From the NCBI GenBank assembly GCA_023055355.1, contig JALJCS010000001.1, forward strand, positions 110,128,881-110,192,880: a DNA stretch of 64,000 bases. The letters are read 5' to 3'. The translations under genes and the position numbers were made by a program. Shown one piece after another: positions 10,883 through 24,903 of the stretch (its first letter is position 1; every line of letters starts with the position of its first letter). The DNA comes from Agelaius tricolor (Eukaryota; Chordata; Aves; Passeriformes; Icteridae). A model generated the notes under the pieces. It was not told the origin of the DNA. It was given only the letters and a program-made list of their open reading frames with translations, and made no database searches.

Positions 10883-13800
10883 GTAATTCTTTCCTTTTAC
10901 TGATACCCAGCAGAGAAACTGTGAAACATTTAATACATCATGCTGCTCTGATGCCTTTTTCATGCTACACATTAAATCATTGTTACATGTTTTTTCTTTT
11001 GCCCAGATGGTCTAAAGAAATCCTATTTCCATATTTTTCCTATTCCTTCAAATGTTTCTTGATATCTAAGCACACATGCTGAGAAGGAAAATTACAGAAG
11101 AGTAGTTATGGATCTTTCTGTCTGCTGTGTATTTGTATTTCCTTCCTGTAGAAAGCAAATTCTATTTATAAACATTCCATGCACATTCTTCACAACAGTA
11201 TTTTCCTTTCTTATTATTTATCTTCTTATCAAATGGTTCCAATAGCATTTGAGGACTCTTTTCATGTAACACAGCTCACAGATGAAGTTAAAATATTCTG
11301 TGCAAACATGCTTGTGTATAAACTCTTATATCCATCCTTTTGAGTCCTATTTTCTGTACTATGTAGTTGTGAAAAATTTTGACTACATTAAAAAATGCAG
11401 TGCTACATGACCTCCATAAAGCTAGGTGGGATTGAGAAGCAGAGTAGCTGTGTCAGCATGGAAGTCTGTGGTTTTGACTAATTTTCTGTGGATGGGCAGG
11501 ACTACCCTGGCTTTTTGGTAATCTGGTCCACAGTGAATGCAGAGAAGAGTCCTTCACCCTTCTTCATGCTCAGTTGCTCAATTCTTCCTCATGTTTTCTG
11601 TAGGCAACTGGATGTCAAGGGCAAAATTGTGCTGCGAGCACACTCACAATTCCAGAGAAGTATTTGAGCCAATTTCCATCCATTTTCAGACATCAACATA
11701 CAGGACAAGACTGTTGGAAATTTGATATTTGTACAGTGATTTTTATACCCTTTCAGTGCTGGAAGGTGGGAGCTTTGGTTTGAGTTCCCTTTCAATGCTG
11801 AGGTCGCTCATGTGTTTGGTAATATTTTTGTATTTAATATTTGGCTATTAAGGCTTAATTTCCCTTTCAGGATTTCATGGAAAATTATAAGAAATAATGG
11901 AATTTTTATCCTGTGCTAGTTGTAATTCTACTTTTTTTCTTCTTAATGGAGCCTCTTTTCAGAACTCTTGAATTTCCAATCTGCTTTCTGCTCCTTTCTG
12001 CCCTGCAATGGGAAGAAATCAAAACCTAATGAAGAACCACTTCTCTCTAAGAATTTTTTAAGGAACAAGTCCCATTTCCCCCCAGCTAAGAATTTGTGTC
12101 ATTGAACAGTTGTATCCAACCACTGTTTGTATTTTGGAAAATGATGGTTTCTCTTCTTCAACCTCTTACTTATTTATTTATGCAGAATGTTATGTTTTAC
12201 ATAAAGGCAGGCAAATCCTTTGAGCTTGTACACACAGAAATAGATAACAGCATTCTTCTGAATGAATGTGTTATGTGCTTGACTTTGCACTCTCTTCTGT
12301 TCTTACAGAATAGTATTTTTCAGGTCTAAAAAGCTTCTCAAGTTGATAAAAGTATGAAGTTCTCTGTTGTAGACAATGGAAAATCTGAATCTATGTTTTT
12401 CTGTCAGGGAATGTGGGTCTGTAATCAGATATTTTCCTTTCATTGAGTATATGTTTTGGGTCTTGTCACTAGACTGTAATCCATGAACTGTAGTGTGTGT
12501 GTGCATTAAATATAAAAAGTAATTCTTCTCTCTTGCTTGGCTTAATTACATTTTGTGAACTCTTGACCTGTTTCTATGTTAAAAAAAAAAAGAAAAAATC
12601 AAGGTCTTATTTTAGAATACATTAAGGAATTATATACAGGTATGAAGCCAGTACTATCTACTTCCTTTCTTATTAGTCTCTAAATCTAATGACAAAACAT
12701 GAAAGACTGTTTGAAACATGCTGCTCAAAATGTTTAATGTATTTGTGGCTTTGTTTTGTTTGGGATTTTCTTGTCACTTTGAGGTGAGTGGACAGGAAGC
12801 AAAGATAGTAGGAAATGTGATCCATTCCTAAAGAAAGAGTTGTTAGTGGATGGGCTAATCTCCTGTATCACATTTTCTTTCTTCAGTAGATTGTTTAATC
12901 CACACTAAATTCTAGAGGAAATCCAATAGACAATTTAACAGGGTTTTTTAAGGAATTAGTGTACTTAAATCATGAACTTCAATCTAAGGGCAGTGCTCCT
13001 TTTAGGTATCAATTACCTCAGAAATGTTTGGTTCTCTTGGTTTGGACAACCATAAAGGATTTCAGTTCCACTTTGCCTTGGGCCAAAATCATGCTAAGCT
13101 GTCCAGAATAGATGATAAATGTGTATTTCTGATGTCATTATGGGCTAAACAGGATATGATTGTTTAGCAGTATGGTTTTAGTTATGATACAAAATGCAAA
13201 TATTGTTTATACTCATTCTTTCTAAAGCATTTCATAAAATTAGAGCTAAGCTTTCATGTTGTTGCCTGCAGTGCTGTGGGGTCCATTCCATATCTGCACC
13301 ACAGAGGAGTCAGGAAAGCTCTGAGCCATTTTGGGACATTACCAAAGGAGAGCAAACAATTCTACACTTCTTTGACTGAAATACAGCCACCAGCACTGCC
13401 ATATTAAAAGCAAAGGACACTCATCTATGATTGTCTATAGAATTTACTGGTGTACCCCGTGATTTTAATTTGAAGCAAAGGGAATGTCTCTGGCAATACC
13501 AGCAATGTGCAAAGGGACATTGATCCAAGGTGGAATGCTATTAAAATACTCTTTCTACAGGGTGGAAATTAAGAACAGATTTCACACTACTTTGTCATAA
13601 CACATGATTATTTTATCAATACATTGTGATAAGATGACTTTTTATAAAAACTGCAATAATAGCATTAAGTAGAGGCAAACCAGCCAACTGTATTGGCAAA
13701 ATCAAAACAAAATAAAAACTGGAATAGCACCTCTGTCTCACTTCATAACTGTTCCTATCCTACTCTCCTGAGACAGCAGTAAAGCACCAGTGACATGCTG

Positions 13801-14862
13801 CTCCTCAGAGTAAGAACATTTATAGATGGAAAAAGTGATTCTCATTCCTGGATCTAACTGAACTCTGCACGGGAAGGAGAGATGGATCACAGAACTGGTC
13901 TGCATAATGTGTGCCAGTCTCTTGAGAATAACACATGTGGTGGCAATCTACCCACACTCCCACACTCCTTTTTTATTGCACAGGTTGGGCTGTGGAATAG
14001 CCAGAGCTGGTGGTGCTTGGGAATTCAACTTCCCTTCCTTTGCCCGTACTATGACAGAATCCACAGTAACTGACACCTTGCAAGAGGATGGCAATTTGGC
14101 TTTCCTCTGTCTCTTAGCAATCATTTAGAGAGGAGAGGTGGTATTCCTGTGGGATGTGGCTGAATTGGTGGGGCAAAAATGTCCCTGTTCATTTAAAATC
14201 TTTGAATTTTTCCTTATTTTGCAGTTCAAGTAGACTTGGAGTTTTAGGTGCTTGTGTCCTTATGTTGCTCTTCTGAACCTCTCAGGTTCCTGACCATAGT
14301 TAAACAAACTGCAGATTTGGCTGTGATTTTGTGAATAGTAACTTCAGTTCTGCTGCTTTTTTTCTGTGAGAACCACTATCACATTCTCATGTCATGTCAT
14401 TAAATCAAGTGTAGCTATTTAAGAACTTCAGTCAATGTCACTGCAAAGCTGACATCTCTCTCATTCTTTAAATATCCATTTTTTATCATTTGTTTTATAG
14501 CTTTAATACTCTCACCCTCCAAGAAAAAGTCTTCCCATCAGAAGTCTGGACTGACACACAAAAGAATTCCTAGAGCATCATGCTTTGAGTGCTCTGTTTC
14601 ACTTGAGTTCCCATAGGATTAGGGGAAACACCATTCACTTGTCACTCTGACTGCTAGTTTAAGGATACATTTCCAACACTCACATGTTATATGGCAATAA
14701 TTCAGTTGCAGTAGCTGCCATAATGCTTTCATAGTACATTGCAAGTTTGAATAAACAGTGGAGGGAAGATAACTTCCCTACAAGAATAGACTACCTTAAA
14801 GCAGGCTTGAAGCCAGCAAAATGGTAAAAAAATCCAAGTTAAATCCCTACTTTCTGATTCTT

Positions 14863-14933
14863 TTGCAGGGGGGTTGGAACTAGGTGATCTTTTAGGTTCC
14901 TTCCAACTCAAAGTATCCTATGATTCTATGATT
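14863..14933 (+). mobile_element. CR1 LINE 3' end fragment, sense
   Basis: GGGGGGTTGGAACTAGGTGA and TTCCTTCCAACTCAAAG, followed by a clear double tail CCTATGATTCTATGATT. Only about 70 nt long. Confidence 0.9.
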
Positions 14934-15429
14934 TAAGGTCTATTGTCCTATGAATTGCTGAATTGATATTTAAATATAAATTCAATTGCTGAAGTGATAC
15001 TTAAAAACTGCAGATGCCTATTTTTATTCTAGGATGTTCATTTTGGATGTCATTTTTTTAGTGCTGCTCACCAGTATCTTGTCTTAGTGAGAAGTCTCTA
15101 AAGCTCGCAGCAATGCAATGGGCTCTGTGCAAAAGATGGTAGATCACATTAAAGTGTAGGTAGAATATATAGTTTTTTACATTTTTTTTAATTACTCCTG
15201 TTTAGTTTTGTCTTTTTTGAGACAGAGTTAATTTGTATTTGCACAAGACCTCAGAACACACCAAACTGCATCTTGAGATACAAGGAATTGTGCTCTGGGA
15301 GTTCACTCTGTTTCAGTCTTAGAAATATGTTGGACTTACAGTAAATTACTAACCTACACAGTGACCATGAGGATTCCTTCCTGCTGGAGTATCATCAGCA
15401 GCTTTTGAGTGATCATACTTTGACCTGAG

Positions 15430-15907
15430 CAAGGTCACATTGTCCCAGACAATGTCCAGCTCTGGGGCCCTCAACACAGGAAAACAAGGAGCTGTTGGAG
15501 CAGGTCCAGAGGAGACCATGAAGATGCTCAGAGGGTTGGAGCACATTTCCTGTGGAGCCAGGCTGAGAGAGCTGGGGGTGTCCAGCCTGGAGAAGGCTCC
15601 AGGTAGACCTTAAAGCCCCTTCCAGACCCTGAAGGGGCTTCAGGAGAGCTGGAGAGGGACTTGGGAAGTGCTGGGACAAAGGAGAATGGCTTTAAACTAA
15701 AGGAGGGTTGATTTAGTTTAGACATAAAGAAGAAACTTTTTACAATGAGGGTGTGAGGCACTGACACAAATTGCCCAGAACCGTTCAGTGTGAGGTTGGA
15801 AGGGGTTCTGAGCAATCTGATCTGCTGGAAAATATCCCTTTTCTCTGCAGGGCAGAGGGACTAGGTGGTCTTTAAAGGTCCCTTCCAACCCAAAACATTC
15901 TATGACT
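15430..15907 (+). mobile_element. CR1 LINE 3' fragment, sense
   Basis: One of the longer copies: TCCAGCTCTGGGGCCCTCAA, GGAGCAGGTCCAGAGGAGAC, GTCCAGCCTGGAGAAGGCTC, GGCACTGACACAAATTGCCC, then the terminal AGGTCCCTTCCAACCCAAAA and CATTCTATGACTG. It spans the region around the end of the CR1 reverse-transcriptase ORF and the 3' UTR. The reading frame is broken. Confidence 0.92.
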
Positions 15908-18900
15908 GTAAACTCCTGGGAGGCAGAGAGGCCAGGAGCTCTCCCCACCGCATCGTTTGGGTGTGACCACTCTCTTAGGAGATCATTAGCATGGACAGAG
16001 GTTGCTCTGTGGTGATTGCCCTTGGACACAAGGCATGGACTTGGGGTCTTTTAATTGGGAGAGTGAAAATTGGAGGGCATAAATGCATAAATCAGAGAAA
16101 AGTAAACAACTGTGAGCTCTTCTTTACAGGGTGGATCTGGAAGATGGTGTTGAAGTTCTCAAATTCATCATACAAATTTGGAAAAGATGTACAGAGAAAA
16201 CAATCAGGAAGTGATTTAGGAAGAACTCTGAAACCTTTTAGTACCACTATGCTCATTTCACTGGCCAAAATTATGCCAGTGTGGGAGGGCAGGTCATTAG
16301 TCTTTAGGGAGTATCTGATTTAAAGCCCATATGGAAAGTAGAGACAACACACACTTAATAGAAACTGCATGCTGGAAGACAAAGTAAGAAGTTTTCTTTT
16401 ACCAAGCATCAATTCTCAGTGCATGTCTCTTTTGCTCTCCAATTTTGATAATATATCTATTTTTCTTTTCAAATAATTATTTTTGACTTCCTTGCTGAAA
16501 TCAGATTCAAGTTGACAGAATCTATATTTTGGGACAGAATCTTTGGATTTAGTTGAGTGCTGGCTTCTGTTATCTCCCAAAATTGTGCCCAAATCAAATA
16601 AATTATTACTTTTTAGAATCACAGTTTATTGACCATAAACCTTCTTTGATTTTAACATCTACACCTTAGGAAATAATGTATTCTTGGGTAAGATTTGATA
16701 TTGTAATCCCTATGGGGTTTTTGTACCGTTCTTTACCAAACATTGTCAAAAATTGGCAAAGCGATGCCAGTGGCAGGACAGAAGGACAAGCTGTAACATT
16801 AAATCCCTTAAATCTTGCAATTTTTATGGACTAAATAATTGCAGCCCTAAATGCAAACCAGTATCATCCTCACCTGTGAGTCCTGGCCAAGAATAGAAAA
16901 GGATTTATAGTGGTTAAATAACATACTCAAATTCCTGTCCAAGGACACAAGAGTCCTGGTACAGTGAGGAAAGCAAGACCAGGATCTCATTTTCCCACTC
17001 CCTTAAGCTGTTTTGAGAGCTCCATTCATCACTTCCACCAGTTGGGCTGAATTTCACTTAGTGGTACCTGCCTAAAAGTTTAAACATCCCAGAAACTGAG
17101 GTTGGCTTCTGTACTCAGAAATGAGAAGGAAAAAATCCAGGGGGAAGTTAATTTCTTAGATCAGAGGTAGAAATAATTTTATTTTTTCCAATTTTTATTC
17201 CTAGAAACATCTGAGTTACATTTCAGTGTACTTCATCAGATGTTAAGAAAAGTACTTCAAGTGCCTCCAGGATGATTCTCTTTGGAGACTCAAAATCTGT
17301 GTGTGCTGTGGGACCTTGATGTTATAAAACCCTTGTAATTATGATATAAAATAGACTTTAGGGTCACACCAGCTCCCTATATACTGTCTACTGCTTTTCA
17401 TTTACAGATGCCAAGATTAAAAAGAACTTACATGAAGCATCAATCAACAAAAAAAACTTTATTCTCTAGCAATGGAGCTTTTTTTTCAATACTGCAAAAT
17501 GGAAGTTAGGAATGCAAATATAGAAGGAATTAATTCCATTGCATCAGTCCACCAAGTGTTTCCAGATGAGTGCAAAGCACAACTGGTAGCAACTCAACTC
17601 TAAATTTGCTGTTTTGGCATCAAAGAATTTGTAAGCATTATTTGGTATAAAAATAAGCCTGGTGGTATTAATGGTTTCTCTGATTACACATTGCTTGGGA
17701 ATGTTTGGGATAGTGGGAAAGTGCTGTTTCTCTTGGGCAGTGATTGAATTGGTTAAAAGTAAACAGAAAATAAACAGGAACAGTTTTTTATTATTATCTG
17801 TATGGCTGTAAATGCTGTGTCATTCTCTTGGAATGGGAAAAAGCCCCTGAGTGGAAAAGATTTCTTGTCACAGCCAGTATCAATCAACTTTTTCCACTGT
17901 TAAATCTAACATTATTGGCTTTTTCTCACATTGGGGTTGCTTGCTATGGTTACATAGAGTGGCCTGTTTGTTTGGATCTTCAGTCATGGGGTTTTTGAGC
18001 ATTTTAGTGAGTGTTGCTCATACTGCAAATCTAGGCAGCTTTGCTGGGAGGGCAAGGTGTTATTTGCTTTTCTGTCTTTTAGTTCTTTGAGTATTTTTTT
18101 GCCACTGTTTACTTTCTCTGAGGAAGAGGAAGATTCAGGGCTGTTGTAGTTTTGACACCCAAATGACTGTGTCTCAAATTCTGGAAGGAAACTTTATAGA
18201 TATATATTATTTATATCTCTGATTAAATGTAGACACACATGCTTATAAATAGTATTTCCATGGAGCATTTGATTAGGAGCCAAATACAAGACTAACAAAG
18301 CATTCTTCTTCTGAGTGTATTTTAACATGTTTAACATGTTGCTTAGCTCTACTTATCACCCTGTATTGCTACTCATGACAGAGTTATTTTTTATGTAAAC
18401 TTTGGAGAATTGGGAACAAGGATTGATGCTGAATTCTGACAAAGGTCCCATTGGTAGGAGGTTATTGAAACTCTTGTTGTAATTTAAAGTAATTACATTT
18501 GTGCTAATAGCCATTTGTATTTTTGAGGTTGTTAAGAGGTGCAATAATGCAAATCTTGTCTACAGGACAGGCTGTAACTCAGATACTTTAGGGTGGAAGT
18601 TATTTTTTCAGATCTCTGAACCTTTATGTAGCAAATGGCTGTCTTTTAAGTTCCACTAAGCCTAATATTGAGGTCCTTTCTAAATGAAGAGGAAACAACA
18701 ACTGTTAATTTCTTATGGTAAGATGTCAACCAGGTCTACACTGAGAACAGTTCTGTCCTCTCAAGTTTTTCAGAAGGAACTCATCACTTGCATAAAACCA
18801 TTTTTGAGACTATTTTGCACAGGATTCACAAAACTCAAAAATCCATGGAGTTGTAACACAAATTAAAATTATATAAGAATTTCAAATGCAGTATTATTCT

Positions 18901-20799
18901 GAGTGATACTAAAATGTCAGCACAGAGACCCTGTATTTTTGGCAGCAATCTTCACAAACACTTGCTCCCCTCAGTCCCATCTGGAAAACTCCATAGGCAG
19001 GAGCACCTTGGGTTGTCAGCCACTGTGTGACCAAGCTCTAGGACACCCCTGAATTTCTCTTTCCTTCCATTTAAAGTTTCCAATCACAAAAATCTGTCTG
19101 TGGAAGAAAATAATACCTTCTAACAAATGAAGACAATAGAGGAAGGCTCTCTATGGCATGAAATAGAGGGCAGTTGAGGGTGTTCTTCTGTTTCAACTGC
19201 TGCAGAAAAGAAGGGTGTGAGGTGTAACAGGCAAGGTCCTGGGTTTAACAGAGAGGGAAGATCACTCACAAGCCAATATAAAGGAAAGGAATTGTTTCTG
19301 CTTCATCCATAGGAGGCTGATGCAAGACCCTTGGCCTAAGGCTGTGCCAGGTTCATTTATCTGAAGGTTCATTTATCTCCTATTTCTAGACATCAGAGGT
19401 AGAGCAGAGAACCCTTTTTCCCTTTCCTTACCCTGTATATCCACTAAGGGATTAGCACTGTCTTTCCCAGTATTAAACTCCAGCCAGGAACTAAAACCTG
19501 CTTTGAATCAGGCCCATGGGTTTACCCTGCAAATACCTCCCACAAAATGACTGAGAATCCTTTTCTTTCTCACTGGAATTTGCCCTCTAACAGCAGACTG
19601 AGCAAACTGTGTGTCATCAGAGCCTCTCCAGCCAGTCTGCAGCACACAGACAGCACAGAGGAGCATTGGAAATAGTTTTCAGGCTGCACTCCAACTAAAT
19701 ATAGCCAAAATGAGCTCAGATCTATTGAATTGCACCACTTAAAGGGGGGAGTAATCTATAGAGGGTTATTGAATACAAAGATGTTGCATTTGGTTACAGA
19801 AGTGCTTGAGCCACAGATCACTGGGTGCTGTATGACTGTTGAAAATAGTTATCATAAGCTAGTTTTGTAGTTATACTGATCATACCTTGCTACTGCTGGA
19901 ACCTGGGCAAAACAGAGATTTGTTCTGTCTCTCCTTTTGTATATTTAATTCTTCTTTTTCTGCTTTTAGTTTTGGTTTGGCATTTTATTTTTTTTTGTTT
20001 TTCCGTCTCACCACAGAATTAACCAAGACAAGTGCAGTTCTTCTCCTCAGAAATAAAGAGGTCAGTTTGCTGGTTCCTGGGCTATGCTGTCCATAGTATT
20101 TGATTTCATTCACATAGGATTTTGTGAATATTACTATTTCATTGAAGTCAGAGAGGATTTCATGAACCGCAGGCATTTAAGAAAAAAATTGAGAATCACT
20201 CGATTCACTCAATAGTCTCTATCTCCATATTGTCATCTTCCTTTCAGTGAATTCCAGACCAAAATCCAGCATTTCACAAGATTTGATTACCTATTACCCA
20301 GTTACTGTGGTCAAATGTTGTCATTTTTTTGTTCACATTTACAAAGCCACAAGGGGCCAAACTTTCCCACCTATATTTGCGCTTAAGTTCAGATATCACA
20401 AGGAAAGTCAAAGGATCTGTTGGTGAGGTGAAGGTCATTAAGGTAATCCAATAGTAAACACATTGCTTCCTGGGGAATGAGAACTACCAGCATTTTTTGT
20501 TTTAAAGCTTATTCTGATAGGACTTATAACTACAAGCTGCACTTGTAACCTGACAGACTATCCCTAAGATAGGAACCTCTGGCAGATTTTTTCATAGGGG
20601 ATGTGATTTTAGTACTGAGAGTAAGAATAAAAACACAAGTTTAATGAAGAATACAAGCATGCAGGTTAATGTGATTTTACTTTCATCAGTTTTCTATATA
20701 AATTAACAGGAAGGAACTAAAGTGAGCACAGGACATTTCAGAACCAGAGTGGTTGCCTCCCCTTGTACTGCATTTTCTTGAAGCATAAACTGACAGAGG

Positions 20800-21030
20800 T
20801 GAGATTAAGGTTAGATATGAGAAAGAACATTCTTTACTGTGAGGGTGGTGAGACACTGGCACAGGTTGCCCAGAGGAGTCATCCCTATCCCTGGAAGTGT
20901 CCAAGGCCAAGTTGCATGGGGCTCTGAGCAACCTGGGATAGTGGAAGGTGTCCCTGCCCATGGCAGGAGATTGGAACCAGGGATCTTTAAGGTCCCTTTC
21001 AATCCAAACTATTCTGTAGATTCTATAATT
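20800..21030 (+). mobile_element. CR1 LINE 3' fragment, sense
   Basis: Contains GTGAGACACTGGCACAGGTT, CCCTGGAAGTGTCCAAGGCC, AACCTGGGATAGTGGAAGGT and a tail ATTCTGTAGATTCTATAATT. It is the same subfamily type as the reverse copies at 27917 and 41207. Confidence 0.93.
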
Positions 21031-21169
21031 GTCTTTATGCATTCAACTCAGACATGATTAGCTGCTGGATCTTACAAACTAAATAAAAGCAGTAATTCAT
21101 TTCATGGCAAATAAATACTGAGTCACAATCCAGAGCAGTCAAATGTGTGGAAAGCAGGCCTGGCATTCA

Positions 21170-21800
21170 CAAGGACCTTGTTGACAGGCTGGAGAAATAG
21201 GCTGACACGAAGGTCAGCAGTAGTAAATGTGGATGCTGTAACCCCATGCAAGGGTACAGCGCGTGGGGCAGCCACGTGCTGGGCTGTGTCAGCAGAGGTT
21301 ACCAGCAGGTCAAGGGAAACAATGATTCCCCATGATCTGGCACTTGTGAGACCACATCTGGAATCTGTGGCCTATTTTGTGCTGCCAAATACAAGAAGGA
21401 CTTTGAAATACTGAAGCAGAGGGTCACCAAGAAATATAGGGGGTACATATGATGAAAGACTGAGAGACAAAAGCTTCTCAGCCTGAAAAAGAGGAGGCAA
21501 AAGGGACATTTCATTGCTGTTTCCAACTAATGACAGGAGGAGATGGAGCCAGACCCTGCTTGGATGTGCATGGTAAAGAACAGAACTTGAACTGATACCT
21601 AATAGGAGAAAAACTGCTCTGATCAAAGATTGGAACTGGTTGGCCAGAGAAGATGAGGAAGTCTCCGTCTTAGGAGGTACCTCAAACTTGGCTGGTCAAG
21701 GTGCTGAGCCACTTGATCTAATTGGACCTTTTTTGAGCAGAGTCAAACTAGAGATCTCTGGAAGGCCCAAAAATTTTCTGGATTAAATTATTCTACCATC
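21170..21800 (+). mobile_element. Old CR1 LINE fragment, sense
   Basis: A long, diverged copy beginning near AGGACCTTGTTGACAGGCTG and passing through GTGAGACCACATCTGGAATC, CAGAGGGTCACCAAGAAATA and AATTGGACCTTTTTTGAGC. The order matches the CR1 reverse-transcriptase C-terminus and 3' UTR. The tail is too decayed to place the end exactly. Confidence 0.8.
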
Positions 21801-24800
21801 TTGTGATCCTGCACTGAAGTTTCCCATTTCAGATATTAAAATGGCCGATGGGGTGGAAATAGAAGAGCTTTTATAAAGCAAATAGATGACAAACCATCTC
21901 AGATTTCTAAGAACTGTTTAAAAATCTAGGTAGCATATAATTGGACTTTCCAGCTTCTGCACTTTCTGTAATCTGTAGCTGCTGGTATTTCCTGGAATAG
22001 ATGTTTTATGTACATAAGGAACAGGGTTTTCTGTCTTTCATTTTGTCTCGGTCACTGTGGTTTATTTTATCTATAATGTTGCTTGCTGTATTCTTCCGTA
22101 AGAATATGATCTGGCTGCTGTGCAAAATTGCACTTGGGAAGAGCTTCACACATCTGGTGCAGCAAAGGAACCAGGAGCAGCAAGATTTAAGCTTCCTAAG
22201 TGTCTGTTGAAATGGTAAAATACAATTAAGCTCTGCATGTTGCAAAATGGGAGATGCATCCACTCCCAATCCACCAGAAAAAGGACCCACAACATTTTCA
22301 CAGAACAGCATGGGTAATGTGCTGCCATAGGTTATGCACTTGACCCAAGGCAGCAGGATTCCATTGGATCTTTAGCCCCTCAAACTTTAAATTTTGTCTT
22401 CTCTATTCTCTCTTTCTGCTCTCCCATCTTTGTAAAAATTGAAGATACCTAGTCAGGTATATGCTTTTATTAAATGGGTCAGAAAAGGTTCTTTTCATTT
22501 GGATAAAGAGGAAAAACAGTAGCAGATCTCATTTTCAGGTCGTTACCTTACATAAAGCCCTCATGGAGTGCATATGCAGAGTTTATTCTTACAGACATTC
22601 TTGTAATCAATATTTCGGCCTTTTAATAATCTGGGTTTTGCATTAAAATAACTTTAAAACATGACAAAAATTAGCCATTGCTCCCTCTTTGGCTTGACAA
22701 AGTACATCTACAGCTAGACCTAAATTTTCATGGAGGACAAGACCATAATATACTGTTACTAGCAAAAATGCTGACTTTAGATAGAGATGAAATTTTAGAT
22801 AATATTTCATTATTATCAGTGAATTCAGTAAGATCTTGGTGAAGTAGGGGGCCACAGTTGAATGTGTGGGTTTATGTGTTCAGAAGTAGCTCTTAACTTT
22901 TTTATGGAGATAGTGGCAGGCTTTTGGAATTTCTTTGGCATGAGGAAGAGCACAGGATCTTCTTTGGTGTCTGTATTGTGTGTGCTACACTCCTGGTGTG
23001 CTATAAGACATTTCTACAAGAATGCAATGCAAAGTAGTCATACAAAAAATACACTGATGCATGTATTTTATTCTCAGATAATTCCTTAACATCTTTTCCA
23101 CACTCTGCTTTTGAGTGGCACATGTGAGGGGCAGGGACAGGGACTCCTTGGTAGCAGTGTTTAAGTGCTGTTGAAACTTCGCCTCCGGCACTTCGGAAGC
23201 AATCATTAAGTTTGGGTTTCCATTTGATCAAACAAAAGAAGGACGGGTAGTCTCTGTCAGGGGGCTGGATTTTATTTCCCAAGGCTAACAGCCATTTCCA
23301 GGACTTTGTCAGACCTACTGAGAGTTTTTTCTCCCCCATTGTCAGATGGTATTATTTAAAATCAGTTCATCCACTTGTGTGGGATCCATATCCTATATCA
23401 TACAGCGACTCTGACAAGAAGATGCTTTTACTGGGGGTGTTATTCAAAGCACTGTTGATTTTCTCAGGCTGCAGACATCTGCAGAAAAAGCTTGTAGAAC
23501 ATCCAGCATCTGGTATTGAGCCCTCACTCCTTACACAGACCATATCAAACAGTCTGGAAACGGAACACGTTCCCTACATCCGCTTGGAAATGACTTTTTT
23601 TGTGTTTATTGTAGATGTATTAGCTGTCAGCTCGTATCATCAGCCAATTATTTTATATCTGAAAATTGTAATAGCATCCTCAGATATACTAAAGTCAGGC
23701 AGATTTCCACCTACTAATCACACCCTTCTTAAAAGGGGAGTTAACTCTTGACATACCTCAAGGCTGGAGATCTGGTTTCTGCTTCCTGAATTTAGAGGAA
23801 TGAATTGGTGAGATGGCTCTTGTGCCTTGCCAGTACTGGTACCCTGGAATTTTAAAAGAAGAGACAAAAATGCTGCAGAGGCAGTGGCATCTTTGAGAGA
23901 TGCTAAATTTGACTCAAAAAAAGTCAGAAAAATTCAGAAACCCTGAGAAATTCAAGGTACCACCATTGAAGAGTAATTTTTCTCCAGGTTGTGTGATGGC
24001 ATGAGAGTCTATGGCAGCTTCTAACAGCACAGTCAAGTAATTGATGCTAGACCGTGGCTGTTCGTGTTGCTACACCTTTAATTCTAAATACACTTCAATC
24101 TTCCAAGCTGTGCCTCAGAATCTTGGTATTAAAGATACTGTTCTTTGCATCCTAATGATGTTTAATTTTTAATTGTAATATTTTGAACTGAAAACATTTT
24201 TGCATTCTTCTGAGTAGGGCTATGTAGCTATTTAATTTTTTCTTTTTTTCATAGATCTTTGATTCACTTTGGAACCTCTTCACCTCCCTAAAACTCCCTA
24301 ATCCTCCATTTTGGTTAACCTAGATATCCAGGAAAAATCTAAACAGATGTCAGAAATCCCTAGAAATGGGAACAGGTTTTGACTCTCAAAAACGAAATAG
24401 TTTCCATTTTCACATTAAATTTACAAAGCTTTCAGTGACCATCAACAGGAATATCAATCTTAACTGTGGCATGTATTTAATATTTATATAGCTGATTTTG
24501 AAAAAAGCCAGGGCTTTTTTTCAGGAGGAATTCTTCCAAAGTTCTTGAATTCAAAGCTTTCTGCCTTTAAAAAACCAACTGTAGCATAAAAGTAGAACCA
24601 AAAAAATAAAAAAGAAGAATTCTTTCTATATGGTATCTCTTTTCCCCTTCTGGAATTGACTAAATATTTTGCATGCTGAATTGAAAGGTGCTAACTCCTT
24701 TGAAAGGGATTCTTTTCACTATAAGCAATTTTAAGAATGTGTGCAGGGAACTGTGTCCTGATGTTTATTTCTGTACTGACTGATTGAATGAATATTATAT

Positions 24801-24887
24801 TCAAGAGCCATTATTAATGCAGCATAAAAAATTGCGTATCAGACACTGCAAATTAGAAAGAAGAAAACTAAAATTCCCCAAATTTCC

Positions 24888-24903
24888 TTTTTTTTTTTTT
24901 TTT
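24888..24903 (+). repeat. T16 homopolymer
   Basis: Sixteen consecutive T followed by GACAG. Together with the upstream CC it looks like a strong acceptor, but no coding exon follows. Confidence 0.9.

Noticed and set aside
16755..16800. Resemblance to an internal CR1 motif (GCGATGCCAGTGGCAGGACA)
   Set aside because: Only about 30 nt match and the flanks do not continue as CR1.
23377..23751. 124-codon open frame on the + strand
   Set aside because: The translated sequence has no known motif and no splice-site support in phase. Kept only as part of a noncoding conservation candidate.
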